A DNA stretch of 64,000 nt from Nocardia nova (GTDB taxonomy: Bacteria; Actinomycetota; Actinomycetes; Mycobacteriales; Mycobacteriaceae): the NCBI RefSeq assembly GCF_002933465.1, contig NZ_PSZE01000003.1, forward strand, positions 124,001 to 188,000. Reading direction: 5' to 3'. The notes under the pieces are model-generated. The model worked only from the letters and a program-made list of their open reading frames with translations. It was not told the origin of the DNA and searched no databases. The position numbers were made by a program, and so were the translations under genes. Shown piece by piece: positions 16,811 to 25,477 of this stretch. Position 1 is the stretch's first letter; every line of letters begins with the position of its first letter.

Positions 16811-19183
16811 TCAGATCATGTCGTGCTTGGTGAGCCAGTTCATCAGTGGCCAGCCGCAGAAGACCGGCAACCAGCAGGTCAGTACCCGGTACAGCAGAAC
16901 GGCCGGCACGCCGATCGCCGCGGGCACGCCGAAAGCGGCCAGACCACCGATCAGCGCCGCCTCCACCGCGCCCACACCACCGGGCGTGGGGGCGGCCGAG
17001 GCCAGCGTCCCGCCGATCATCGTCACGACCGTCACGGTCACGAATGTCGTTGCGCCGCCGAATGCCTCGATGGCCGCCCACAGCGCGCCCGCGGCGCCGA
17101 GCGTGGTGGTCGCGCAGCCGCCGACGATCATCAGCAGCCGTTTCGGTTCACGTGACAGCGTGCGCAGTTCCGCGACGACCTCCGCCAGCTGCGGTCGCAC
17201 CTCGTTGCGCAGCCAGCGCCGCACCGTCGGCACGAACATGGCCGCACCGACCGCGCCCAGCAGGCCACCGGCCAGCAGGTACAGCACGGTCGCACTCGGC
17301 ACGAAATGTTCCAGGTTCGTCGAAACACCGGCGGCCACACTGAAGACGATCAGCAGCACCACGTGCGTGATCACCTGCACCGCCTGGTTCAGTGCCACCG
17401 CCGCGGTCGCCTTCACCGTGCCCAGGCCGCTCTTCTGCAGGAATCGCACACTCAGCGCCAGCCCGCCGACCCCGGCCGGTGTCGTGGTCGCGGCGAAGGT
17501 GTTGGCGACCTGCATGCCCAGCAGCTTGCGGAAATTCACCGACGTCCCGGCGCATCCCCACAGCGCCATCGCCGCGCCCACGTAGGTGGAGGCCGAGATC
17601 GTCAACCCCAGCATCGCCCACCACCAGTTCGCGGTGCGCAGTTCGGTGAAGAAGGTCGGCACCTGGCTGATGAACGGGTAGGCCACGTACACCAGCGCGA
17701 TCAGCAGCACCAACTGCACGATCTGGTTGCGCGAGTACCGGGTGATCCGCGCGGCCTCGATCCGATCCTTACCGGTCTGCTGAAGTACGTGGGCGCGGAC
17801 CGTTTTCATCAGTTCGCCGCTGTCGGGGACCGATTTGCGGACCTGGGTGCCGATTCCGTTCTTGGTGAGCCGGCGGGAGGCGTCGAGCACCGCCTGTTCC
17901 CCCAGCACGTGAATGGCGGTGGCCACCACCGTTTCCGCCCCGAACAGGGAACTCGTGGTGAGCAACAGCTGTGCGATATCGGCGGAGAAGCGGGAGTCGA
18001 AGGCGCCGAATTCCGCCGCCATGAAGCCGCCGAACAGGACCCGGCCCTCGGCGATGCGGATTTCCTCGACCCGCAGATCACCGTGGGTGATCTGGGCGCG
18101 ATGCATGTTCTGCAGTGACCGCCAGACGTTGGTCAGCACCACCTCACTGTCGCCGACGGCCAGCTGCCGGCCCCGGGGCGCGGTGTGCGCGTACAGGGTC
18201 CAGCCGCGGCTCAGCGCGGCCACCGTGAGCGGTTTGTTGCTCGCCAGGCCCAGATCGCCGAGCGCGATACCCATCAGTGCGCGATGTTCGACCGCGCGGC
18301 GCATCGAGGCGAAGGCGGGGGTGCGTTCACTGCTGCGGAAGGTCAGCCAGCGCCGGACCTGCCGCAACATTCCCCAGCTGCGCTGATTCTGTCCGTACAT
18401 CTCCACGATCAGCTGGCGATGCGGCCCGGTGTCGGCGCTCAGCAGCAGCGGTCCGGGACCGGCCGGGCGCAGCACGGTGAATCCGGTGACGGTGTATCCG
18501 CGGCCGGCCAGCACCCGCACGGCGGCCTCCAGCGGCACCTCCAACGCCGGAGTGCCGACGACCAGCACGATCACCGCGCCGACGAACCAGCCCACGACCA
18601 GCCCGAACATCGCCCGCGAGGGCACCACCAGACTCACGAACAGGTGCAGCGGCACGAATGCGATCAACAGCGCCCACCACAACCGCCGCCAGGATGCCGG
18701 CAGCCAGGGGCTGGCCACGGTCAATCCGGCGGCCAGCATCGCGATCCAGCGGGGATCGTCGAGAAATTGGGACAGGAAGGTGTCGAGTTGGCGTGGCACC
18801 GCCAGATGCCACTGCGGCGCCGAGATTCCGGATTCGGTGATGGACAGCGCCAGCACCGCGATCAGACCCGCGGCGACATAGCCACTGAGCAGTTTCCATT
18901 GCATCCGCAAGATCAGGCGAACGAGAATCGCGAAGGGCAATGCCAGAATCGCGATGCCGTAGAGCAGATAGACCAGGTTGGACTGTTCGGGCGTGAGGAA
19001 GCCGACGATATCGGAGACTGATCGTTCCAGGGCTTCCCAGCGCGGCCGGGTGATGAGCGATCCGGCGATCACCACCGCTACCAGCAGGGCGGACAGCACC
19101 ACGCGAATGATATCGCTGGTCCGCCTGATCCGCGGCTGCAGCAGACTGCCGGAGACGGGGATCTCCCGCCCGTCTACTCGCAT
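16811..19183 (-). CDS. UPF0104/MprF-like membrane protein with embedded kinase-like segment (790 aa)
   Basis: Three parts. The N-terminal 230 or so residues contain six to seven membrane segments. A soluble middle part (about 260-470) carries MHRAQITHGDLRVEEIRI followed by VLFGGFMAAEFGAF, which resembles the HGD catalytic loop and DFG-type loop of APH/ABC1-like kinases but with the metal-binding Asp replaced by GGF. The C-terminal 300 residues form the lysylphosphatidylglycerol-synthase transmembrane (flippase-like) domain, with TTPAGVGGLALSVRF and APTPGGVGAVEAALIGG motifs. No aminoacyltransferase domain is present. Lipid or glycolipid translocation is an inference. The ATG at 19183 (MRVDGREIP) has no strong ribosome site; longer frames are unlikely. 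Confidence 0.85.
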   Translation of the reverse strand: MRVDGREIPVSGSLLQPRIRRTSDIIRVVLSALLVAVVIAGSLITRPRWEALERSVSDIVGFLTPEQSNLVYLLYGIAILALPFAILVRLILRMQWKLLSGYVAAGLIAVLALSITESGISAPQWHLAVPRQLDTFLSQFLDDPRWIAMLAAGLTVASPWLPASWRRLWWALLIAFVPLHLFVSLVVPSRAMFGLVVGWFVGAVIVLVVGTPALEVPLEAAVRVLAGRGYTVTGFTVLRPAGPGPLLLSADTGPHRQLIVEMYGQNQRSWGMLRQVRRWLTFRSSERTPAFASMRRAVEHRALMGIALGDLGLASNKPLTVAALSRGWTLYAHTAPRGRQLAVGDSEVVLTNVWRSLQNMHRAQITHGDLRVEEIRIAEGRVLFGGFMAAEFGAFDSRFSADIAQLLLTTSSLFGAETVVATAIHVLGEQAVLDASRRLTKNGIGTQVRKSVPDSGELMKTVRAHVLQQTGKDRIEAARITRYSRNQIVQLVLLIALVYVAYPFISQVPTFFTELRTANWWWAMLGLTISASTYVGAAMALWGCAGTSVNFRKLLGMQVANTFAATTTPAGVGGLALSVRFLQKSGLGTVKATAAVALNQAVQVITHVVLLIVFSVAAGVSTNLEHFVPSATVLYLLAGGLLGAVGAAMFVPTVRRWLRNEVRPQLAEVVAELRTLSREPKRLLMIVGGCATTTLGAAGALWAAIEAFGGATTFVTVTVVTMIGGTLASAAPTPGGVGAVEAALIGGLAAFGVPAAIGVPAVLLYRVLTCWLPVFCGWPLMNWLTKHDMI

Positions 19184-19431
19184 GTCGTATCGAAACTTTC
19201 GGATCGAGGGAGCTGCGTTGGTCCCTGGGTCGGCTCGGGTGTGAGTATGCAGGAGGCCGTCCGAGCGCCCGTCGGCAACACGCCGTTCTCCGGGTTCACA
19301 CAGGTGGGCGGGCGCGTACTCCACACGAGTCGATCGAACTCGGGTGGATGCTGCGCGTCCGGATCTCCGCTCGCTCGGGCCGAGGCCACCGCGCGAGCGC
19401 CCGGGTCTTCGCGGACCGGCAGGGCGCAGCG

Positions 19432-20202
19432 TCACCCGGGCGGTCCCGGACCGACTGTGACGGGTTCGGGTGCGTCGGTGTCGCCGACACTGAAGATCCC
19501 GCCGGTCATGGTGCCGGTATCGAGTTCGGCGATCGCGGCCGCGACCAGCTCCGTCGGCACCAGCGCGGGAAAGGAATTGGGGGCGACAGCGTTCGCGCGG
19601 ACCCCGAATTCGGCGAATTCCGCGGCGATATGCCTGGTCAGGTGGTCGAGTGCGGCCTTGGTCGCGGAATAGACGGCCTGCCCGCCGGAATAGACCCGGG
19701 ATCCCGACAAACTCGAGACGTTGACGATATTGCGATTGCGCGTCCGATTCTCGTCACCGCGATGCAACCAGCACCGCTGCGCGAGCCGCGTCGCCAGTCG
19801 CAGCGGCACCTCGACGTTCATCGCGAACTGCGGCGCGAGCGCGTCTAGGGCGGTGTCGCCGTCGACCAGCCCATTCGGCTGCGGATCCAGCTGCGCCGCA
19901 TTGTTGACCAGCAGATCGACCGCGCCGAATTTCGCCAGTGCCAGATCCACCACTCGCTCGGCCGCGCCCTCGCGGCGCAGATCGGCGCGCACGACGAAGA
20001 CGCGAGAGTCGTTCTCCGGAACCGGCTGCCAGGGTTCCAGCGGATCGATGAACCATTCCTCCTGGGAGGGCGCGGCCGGAACACGATTGCGGCAGACGGC
20101 CACGATGTCGTAGTTCCGGTAGTACGCGCGGCAGAACGCATCGCCCAATCGCCCACCCGCCCCGGTGAGCAGGCACACACGACGGCTCTCACCAGTGGAC
20201 AA
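19432..20202 (-). CDS. Short-chain dehydrogenase/reductase (256 aa)
   Basis: NAD(P)-dependent oxidoreductase with classical SDR motifs: TGAGGRLGDAF at the N-terminus (cofactor binding), LLVNNAAQL (NNAG-like), VNVSSLSGSR (catalytic Ser) and YSATKAALD (Tyr-x3-Lys). The cofactor loop TGAGGRLG lacks the usual central Gly spacing, resembling 'atypical' members. It overlaps the upstream 2OG-Fe(II) oxygenase gene by 14 bp, indicating a coupled two-gene operon. It probably oxidises or reduces the product of that oxygenase; substrate unknown. Confidence 0.85.
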   Translation of the reverse strand: MSTGESRRVCLLTGAGGRLGDAFCRAYYRNYDIVAVCRNRVPAAPSQEEWFIDPLEPWQPVPENDSRVFVVRADLRREGAAERVVDLALAKFGAVDLLVNNAAQLDPQPNGLVDGDTALDALAPQFAMNVEVPLRLATRLAQRCWLHRGDENRTRNRNIVNVSSLSGSRVYSGGQAVYSATKAALDHLTRHIAAEFAEFGVRANAVAPNSFPALVPTELVAAAIAELDTGTMTGGIFSVGDTDAPEPVTVGPGPPG

Positions 20203-20959
20203 TGTGGTCCCCTCCCCAGCAGCTCGCCGCCTGCTCCTTCGGCCGATGCAACCACATCACCACACTGTTGCGGGCCGTGGTGTTGGCGCCGAGGAAGGTG
20301 TGCCAGGACCGCGGCGTGCATTCGAAGACGACCATCGAATTGTCCAGCGGCGGAACGACCACCGTCGGCGCCGGCTCCGCGGCGCCGATCTCGGCGAACA
20401 GTCCCGTCTCGCCGCTGTCGCCCGGCCGCCATTCGCCGTTGCCGAGATAGAACAGCACCGCGACGGCGCGCACCATTTCACGCGCCGGCACCCCCGCGGG
20501 CCGTGCGCCGGACTTCAGATCGATATCGTCGCTCGGCAGACCGACCGCGTCCGGCCCGGGCGCTGCCCCCGGGAACCAGGCCGGGGTGAGGTCGTGGTGC
20601 GGCCGGCCGCGCGGACTCCCCGGCGGGTGATGGCGCAGTGAGCCCTCCACGTCGCCGCTGGCCGGGACGCCCGCGACCCGTTCGATCAGGTCGTGCCAGG
20701 CGCGCGACAGAAAGACCTCGAGCGGTCCGTTGCGCATCCGGGTCAGGCTCGCGCCGCAGGCACCGTTTCCCGCAACCGGACCGAACAGGTCCGGGCGATC
20801 GGTGCGCACCCGTTCGAATTCGACCGCGAGCCGCTGGTAGAACTCGGCGATGAAGACGTCACGGACGTAGACATGGGGGAAGGGACGGGTGCGGCGAATC
20901 CACCGCCGATGTGCCAGCAGATCGACGAACCAGTGCGGCAACGGCGCCTCGGACACCAT
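20189..20959 (-). CDS. 2-oxoglutarate/Fe(II) oxygenase-like protein (256 aa)
   Basis: Matches the prolyl-4-hydroxylase-like 2OG-Fe(II) fold: facial triad H121-x-D123 in RPHHDLTP and H220 in RSWHTFLG, with R230 of TARNSVVMWL as 2-oxoglutarate-binding Arg. FLYLGNGEWRPGDSGETGLF is the strand pair usual before the distal His. Start ATG at 20959 follows GAGGGAGC; the frame continues to 21043 but would then overlap the divergent gene's start region. Unusual: the segment between the metal ligands is long (about 95 residues) and contains DDIDLKSGA. Co-expressed with the SDR by overlap. Substrate unknown, perhaps a free metabolite. Confidence 0.78.
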   Translation of the reverse strand: MVSEAPLPHWFVDLLAHRRWIRRTRPFPHVYVRDVFIAEFYQRLAVEFERVRTDRPDLFGPVAGNGACGASLTRMRNGPLEVFLSRAWHDLIERVAGVPASGDVEGSLRHHPPGSPRGRPHHDLTPAWFPGAAPGPDAVGLPSDDIDLKSGARPAGVPAREMVRAVAVLFYLGNGEWRPGDSGETGLFAEIGAAEPAPTVVVPPLDNSMVVFECTPRSWHTFLGANTTARNSVVMWLHRPKEQAASCWGGDHIVHW

Positions 20960-21046
20960 ACAAGCTCCCTCCCGGACTACCCCGCCGATCCTATTGCCTT
21001 CCCGGTACCGCGCCGAGTTCGTCCCGGTTTGTGCAACCATCACCCG

Positions 21047-21673
21047 GTGGTGCGCGACGTCCGGGTCTGTTTCGTGGGGGATTCTCTGGTGGCGGGGCTG
21101 GGAGATCCGCAGTGTCTCGGCTGGGCGGGCCGGCTCGCCGGGCGTGCGACAGCGGCCGGAATACCGCTGACCTACTACAACCTCGGAGTGCGACGCCAGA
21201 CCTCCTCCGATATCGCCGCCCGCTGGGAGGCTGAGTGTGGACAGCGATTATCCGGCGAGGTCGACGCGCGGGTCGTCTTCTCCTTCGGCGTCAACGACAC
21301 GCTGTGGGAAAACGAGGCGATCCGGGTGCCGGCCGACGAGTCCGCGGCCAATCTCCGCCGCATGCTGCGCCGCTGCGCCGAACTCGACTGGACCGTCCTG
21401 GTGGTCGCGCCACCGCCCTGTAGTGACGGCGAACAGAACGCGCGCACAATCGAATTGGACGATCGATTCACCGAAATGTGCTCCCGCGAACAGGTTCAGT
21501 ATCTTCGCGTTCACCAACCGCTGCGCCACAACGACATCTGGATGCGCGAACTGCGCGAGGGCGACGGCTACCACCCCGGCGCGCCGGGCTACGAGCAACT
21601 GGCGGCCATGATCGGCCCGCACTGGCTGCAATGGCTGACCGAACCTCGCACCCGCCTCCCCACGGTGAGCTGA
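21047..21673 (+). CDS. SGNH/GDSL-type hydrolase (208 aa)
   Basis: All four SGNH blocks are visible: FVGDSLVAGLGD (block I, nucleophile Ser), YNLGVRRQTS (block II Gly), FSFGVNDTLW (block III Asn) and GDGYHPGAPGYEQL (block V, Asp and His). No signal peptide, so probably a cytoplasmic esterase, lipase or acyl hydrolase. Start is one of two tandem GTG codons (21047 or 21050); no ribosome site is evident, so the mRNA may be leaderless. It is divergent from the oxygenase-SDR pair across only 87 bp, which suggests shared regulation. Confidence 0.85.
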   Translation: MVRDVRVCFVGDSLVAGLGDPQCLGWAGRLAGRATAAGIPLTYYNLGVRRQTSSDIAARWEAECGQRLSGEVDARVVFSFGVNDTLWENEAIRVPADESAANLRRMLRRCAELDWTVLVVAPPPCSDGEQNARTIELDDRFTEMCSREQVQYLRVHQPLRHNDIWMRELREGDGYHPGAPGYEQLAAMIGPHWLQWLTEPRTRLPTVS

Positions 21674-21796
21674 TCCGCTGATTTCTCCGCACCGCGTTTT
21701 CCCGCACCGATTAGTTACCGTTGTTCGTCCCGTCTTCATGGTTCGAACGCATCGGCCGATCCGGCCGGTCACCGGTTGCAGAGGAGCAGGTAGATC

Positions 21797-22357
21797 ATGG
21801 GAAAGATCGTTGTCGCCGAGTTCGTTTCGCTGGACGGATTCATCCAGGATCCGCTGTGGACCGCACCCTTCTGGTGCGACGGCATCGCGAACTACAAATC
21901 CGGTGAGCTGGACGCGGTCGACGCCCTGTTGCTGGGCCGCACCACGTATCAGATGTTCGCCGCGTCCTGGCCGGACCACCCGGAAGAGGGTGCGTACAAG
22001 GACAAGATGAACAGCATGCCCAAATATGTGGCGACCGATTCGCTGCGCGATCTGGAGTGGAACGCTCAGCGCATCGAGGGCGACCTCGCCGCCGGCATCG
22101 CGAAATTGCGGACCGAGCAGAACCTGCTCGTCTTCGGCAGCGCCTCGCTGGTGAAGTGCCTGCGCGAACACGAACTGGTCGACGAGTACCGCCTGGTCGT
22201 CTACCCCGTTCTGCTGGGCAGCGGACTGCGCTTGTTCGAGGCGGTCGAGCCCGAGGCCACCCTCGCCCTCGCCGAATCCGAGGTCCTCGACAACGGCGTC
22301 GTCCTGACCACCTATCGGGTCACCGAGAATTCGGTGGTGCGACCGAGCTTCGGCTGA
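21797..22357 (+). CDS. Dihydrofolate-reductase-family protein (RibD C-terminal-like, 186 aa)
   Basis: Opens with KIVVAEFVSLDGFIQDP and contains ALLLGRTTYQMFAASWP and LLVFGSASLVKCL, the hallmark segments of the actinobacterial RibD_C/DHFR-like family. These proteins bind NADPH; most have no proven substrate. It is not true folA: the folate-contact residues are not recognisable. Start ATG at 21797 is preceded by GAGGAG at a good distance. Monocistronic. Confidence 0.88.
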   Translation: MGKIVVAEFVSLDGFIQDPLWTAPFWCDGIANYKSGELDAVDALLLGRTTYQMFAASWPDHPEEGAYKDKMNSMPKYVATDSLRDLEWNAQRIEGDLAAGIAKLRTEQNLLVFGSASLVKCLREHELVDEYRLVVYPVLLGSGLRLFEAVEPEATLALAESEVLDNGVVLTTYRVTENSVVRPSFG

Positions 22358-22369
22358 CCGGTCCGCCGC

Positions 22370-22590
22370 TCACTCGCGGTGTCGGACGATATTGCGCACC
22401 TTGCCGTGTTGAGCACCTTGCCGTATTGAGCACCTTGCCGTATTGAGCACCTTGCCGTATTGACCACGTTGCCGTCCGGGGCACGGACCAGAAACCGGCG
22501 AACTCCCCAGGGTTCGGTGGTGAGTGGATGGACGATCTCGTAGCCGAGGCGTCGCGCCTGCGGTTCTCCTGTCCGCCGGGCATCGGTCGG
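22370..22590 (-). pseudogene. VOC/glyoxalase relic disrupted by tandem repeat
   Basis: Minus strand encodes RRLGYEIVHPLTTEPWGV then RRFLVRAPDGNVVN, the C-terminal beta-alpha-beta of a glyoxalase/bleomycin-resistance (VOC) protein. Right after PDGNV a 17-bp unit is repeated five times (22392-22476), adding 68 bp and shifting the frame; on the far side an intact-looking ending (NIVRHRE then TGA at 22370-22372) is still readable. Upstream the N-terminal half is missing: the CrtI-like gene stop at 22596 lies where it should be. This is a dead fragment. Confidence 0.7.
22392..22476. repeat. 17-bp tandem repeat, five copies
   Basis: Unit TTGAGCACCTTGCCGTA. Copies at 22392, 22409, 22426, 22443 and 22460; the middle three are identical and the outer two differ at two or three positions. 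It lies inside the VOC relic. Confidence 0.95.
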
Positions 22591-22595
22591 TAATG

Positions 22596-24158
22596 CTAGT
22601 CCGCCGCGGCGGCGGTGCGGCCCCTAATCTCCAGTACCGCCATCGCCGCGTTGTGACCCCCGATCCCGCTCACGCCACCGCCGCGGACCGCGCCGGCACC
22701 GCACCGGAATATATTGCGATGGCCCGTGCCGACTCCCCAGCGAGCGGCGGGCGCGGAATCGTCATCGGTGCGAAACGGAAAATCCAAGTCGCCGTGGAAG
22801 ATATGGCCGCGTGGCAGGCCGAGTTCGGCTTCCAATTCCAGCGGCGTTCTGGCCTCGATACACGGATCGCCGTTGGCATCCGCGGCGAGACAGCCGGAAA
22901 GCGGCTCGGCCAGAACGGCATCCAGCTGTCGCAGCGTCGATGCCAGCAGCTCGTCGCATGATCCGTGCTCGAAAAGAGTTGCCGGAGTATGCAAACCGAA
23001 CAGAGTCAAGGTATGCATGCCCTGTTCGGCGGCCCCGGAACTCAGAATCGATGGATCCGTCAACGTATGGCAGTAGATCTCCGACGGCGGAGCGCTCGGG
23101 AATCGCCCGTCGGCCGCCTCGCGATAGGCCCGTTCCAGCTGGTCGTATCCCTCCGCGATATGGAACGTCCCCGAGAACGCCTCGCGCGGATCGATCTCGG
23201 TGCGCAGCCGGGGGAGTCGGCGCAGCAGCATATTCACCTTGAACTGACTGCCCTCGGGCATCACGTCGACCGGCTCGCCCACCAGCCGGGCGAGGGTCGC
23301 GGGCGCCGCGTTGACCAGGACGTGGCGGGCATCGGCCAGACCGGATTCGTCCGGCGTGTCGAACCGGACCTGCGCTGTGGCGCCGTCGGTGTCGATCCCG
23401 GTCACCGTGCACGAGGTGCGCACGCGCGCACCCGCCCGCCGCGCCGCATCGGCGAGGGCATCGGTCAGCGCGCCCATCCCGCCGACCGGCACGTTCCACT
23501 CGCCGGTCCCGTTGCCTATCACGTGGTAGAGAAAGCAGCGATTCTGCCGCAGCGCCGGATCGTGCGCGTGCGTGAACGTGCCGATCAGCGCATCGGTGAA
23601 GACCACGCCGCGCACCGTGTCGTCCCGGAATCGCGCCTCCACGGTTTCGCCGAGCGGCCGCTCGAACAGCATCTCCCAGGCTTCCGGATCGTCGAGCACT
23701 CGCTGTAGTTCGGCGCGGGTGGGCAGCGGCCGCAGCATGGTCGGAAAAATCCGCTGCGCGGCCCGCGCGGTCGTCGCGTAGAACCGTTGCCACGCCTCGA
23801 AATCCGCATCGGACCCGGTGACGCGGCGAAAGCTCTCGCGGGTTCGTCCGGCGTCGGCCGTATCGACGAGCAATCCGGTATCGCCGACCGGCGTGTACGA
23901 CGAGATCCGCCGCTCACGGGTCCGGAACCGCAGATCCAGATCCCGGACGATCCGATCCGGAAGCAGACTCACCAGATACGAATAGCGCGACAGTCGCGCA
24001 TCGATCCCGGCGAATACCCGCTCGGACACCGCCGCCCCACCGGTATGGTCCTGCCGCTCGAGGACCAGTACCGACAGTCCGGCGCGCGCCAGGTACGCCG
24101 CGGCCACCAGCCCGTTGTGCCCGCCGCCGACGATGACGACGTCATAGGAGTCGCGCAT
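22596..24158 (-). CDS. CrtI/phytoene-desaturase-family FAD oxidoreductase (520 aa)
   Basis: N-terminal dinucleotide-binding motif VVIVGGGHNGLVAAAYLARAG with VLERQDHTGG, and a C-terminal FAD segment NIFRCGAGAVRGGGVSGIGGHNAA, both typical of the phytoene desaturase/PYROXD2-like family. No carotenoid genes (crtB, crtE) are nearby, so a carotenoid role is not supported. It starts 12 bp after the stop of the methyltransferase upstream, so the two form an operon. Substrate unknown; it may act on an isoprenoid or other unsaturated lipid. Confidence 0.88.
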   Translation of the reverse strand: MRDSYDVVIVGGGHNGLVAAAYLARAGLSVLVLERQDHTGGAAVSERVFAGIDARLSRYSYLVSLLPDRIVRDLDLRFRTRERRISSYTPVGDTGLLVDTADAGRTRESFRRVTGSDADFEAWQRFYATTARAAQRIFPTMLRPLPTRAELQRVLDDPEAWEMLFERPLGETVEARFRDDTVRGVVFTDALIGTFTHAHDPALRQNRCFLYHVIGNGTGEWNVPVGGMGALTDALADAARRAGARVRTSCTVTGIDTDGATAQVRFDTPDESGLADARHVLVNAAPATLARLVGEPVDVMPEGSQFKVNMLLRRLPRLRTEIDPREAFSGTFHIAEGYDQLERAYREAADGRFPSAPPSEIYCHTLTDPSILSSGAAEQGMHTLTLFGLHTPATLFEHGSCDELLASTLRQLDAVLAEPLSGCLAADANGDPCIEARTPLELEAELGLPRGHIFHGDLDFPFRTDDDSAPAARWGVGTGHRNIFRCGAGAVRGGGVSGIGGHNAAMAVLEIRGRTAAAAD

Positions 24159-24170
24159 CAGCCCTGGATA

Positions 24171-24842
24171 TCATGAATTCGCGCGACCCGCGTCCGCTCC
24201 GCCGGGTGTCGCGGACTTGCGTACCAGCAGATATCCGTGCGGACACCGCTCGTCGGGTTCCGGGGGGCGCACCATCCGGGTCACCGGGACGAATCCGTGC
24301 GGCCGCAGCATCTCCGTGAGGCGTTCGGGAGACCACCGCACCACCGGCGCTACCTTGTGGTCGTACGGTTGCCGGTCGGCGCCGTCGTCGGCCGCCTGAA
24401 ACGCCAGCATCAGATAACCGTCGGCGGCCAGCGCGCGAGCGAATTCCGCGAATAGATCCGGCAATTGCTCCGGCAGCATATGAATAATGCTGTACCAGGC
24501 CACAATTGCGCCGAACCCGCCGTCGGCGACATCCAGCTTCTCCATCGAGCCCTGTTCGAATCGCAGATGTGGATGGACCTCGCGGGCCATCCGGATCATC
24601 TCCGCCGAGGCGTCGAGCCCGAAGATATTCAGCCCCAACTCATCCAGATATCCGGTGATCCGGCCCGGACCACATCCCAGGTCTGCCACCGGCCCGCGGT
24701 CCTCGGCCTGCACCAACTCCGCGAACAGCCCCAGCATCGCCCGATCGACCGGCGCTTTCACCATCGCATCCCGGAAGAGGTTGGTATAGAGCTCCGCCAC
24801 CTCGTCATATGCGGCCGCCACCGCATCGGAATTCGCACTCAC
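24171..24842 (-). CDS. Class I SAM-dependent methyltransferase (223 aa)
   Basis: Motif I VADLGCGPGRITGYL near residue 52, acidic end of strand 2 in IFGLDASAEMI, and a motif IV-like FGAIVAWYSIIHM. The protein resembles the methyltransferase-11/25 type that acts on small molecules. First gene of a two-gene unit with the CrtI-like oxidoreductase; ATG at 24842. Target unknown. Confidence 0.88.
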   Translation of the reverse strand: MSANSDAVAAAYDEVAELYTNLFRDAMVKAPVDRAMLGLFAELVQAEDRGPVADLGCGPGRITGYLDELGLNIFGLDASAEMIRMAREVHPHLRFEQGSMEKLDVADGGFGAIVAWYSIIHMLPEQLPDLFAEFARALAADGYLMLAFQAADDGADRQPYDHKVAPVVRWSPERLTEMLRPHGFVPVTRMVRPPEPDERCPHGYLLVRKSATPGGADAGRANS

Positions 24843-24938
24843 CCCGGCAGCTTACCCACGCCGAGCCCGGACCCTTCCGGGTTTCGGAGCGTAGGGTCGC
24901 GGCATGGCCACCTCGACGCAGCACCGGGAGGCGGACGG

Positions 24939-25466
24939 ATGAGGACGCTCACCTCCCGCATCGTGTATCGAAATCCCTGGATCGAGGTCCGCGAGGACAG
25001 TATTCGCCGCGCCGACGGCTCCACCGGCATCTACGGCGTGGTCCACCGGGCGGAATTCGCGGTGGTGGTGCCGCTGGAGGGCGACCGCCTGCATCTGGTC
25101 GAGCAGTTCAGATACCCACTGGGACAACGGTGCTGGGAGTTCCCGGCGGGCGCGCTGCCGGGTGGCGAGTCCGGCGACCCAATCGAGATCGCCCGCCGCG
25201 AACTGCGCGAGGAGACCGGTCTGCGCGCCACCGACCTGACCCACCTCGGCATCCTCGACGCCGCTCCGGCCACGCTGGCCCAGCGCGGCCACGCCTACCT
25301 GGCGACCGGTCTCACCGCGGGCGAACCCGAACGCGAACCCGAAGAACAGGACATGCGGTCCCAGTGGTTCGACCGCGGCGCCGTGGAACAGATGATCCGC
25401 ACCGGCGAAATCACCGACTCCCAGACCATCGCCGCCTACGGTCTGCTCCTGCTCCACGAGCGCTGA
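24939..25466 (+). CDS. NUDIX hydrolase, ADP-ribose-pyrophosphatase-like (175 aa)
   Basis: Nudix box seen as GALPGGESGDP with IEIARRELREETGL near residues 70-95, with two extra residues in the first loop compared with the consensus. The start RTLTSRIVYRNPWIEVREDSI and the FEFPAGAL-like EFPAGALP before the box are typical of ADP-ribose/nucleoside-diphosphate-sugar pyrophosphatases. ATG at 24939 follows GGGAGGCGG. Upstream in-frame sequence is a shadow of the methyltransferase gene. Substrate not determined. Confidence 0.9.
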   Translation: MRTLTSRIVYRNPWIEVREDSIRRADGSTGIYGVVHRAEFAVVVPLEGDRLHLVEQFRYPLGQRCWEFPAGALPGGESGDPIEIARRELREETGLRATDLTHLGILDAAPATLAQRGHAYLATGLTAGEPEREPEEQDMRSQWFDRGAVEQMIRTGEITDSQTIAAYGLLLLHER

Positions 25467-25477
25467 TCCAGCGGTGG

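Noticed and set aside
22596..24158. Carotenoid biosynthesis as role of the CrtI-like gene
   Set aside because: No crtB, crtE or cyclase genes in the neighbourhood; only the fold-level family is supported.
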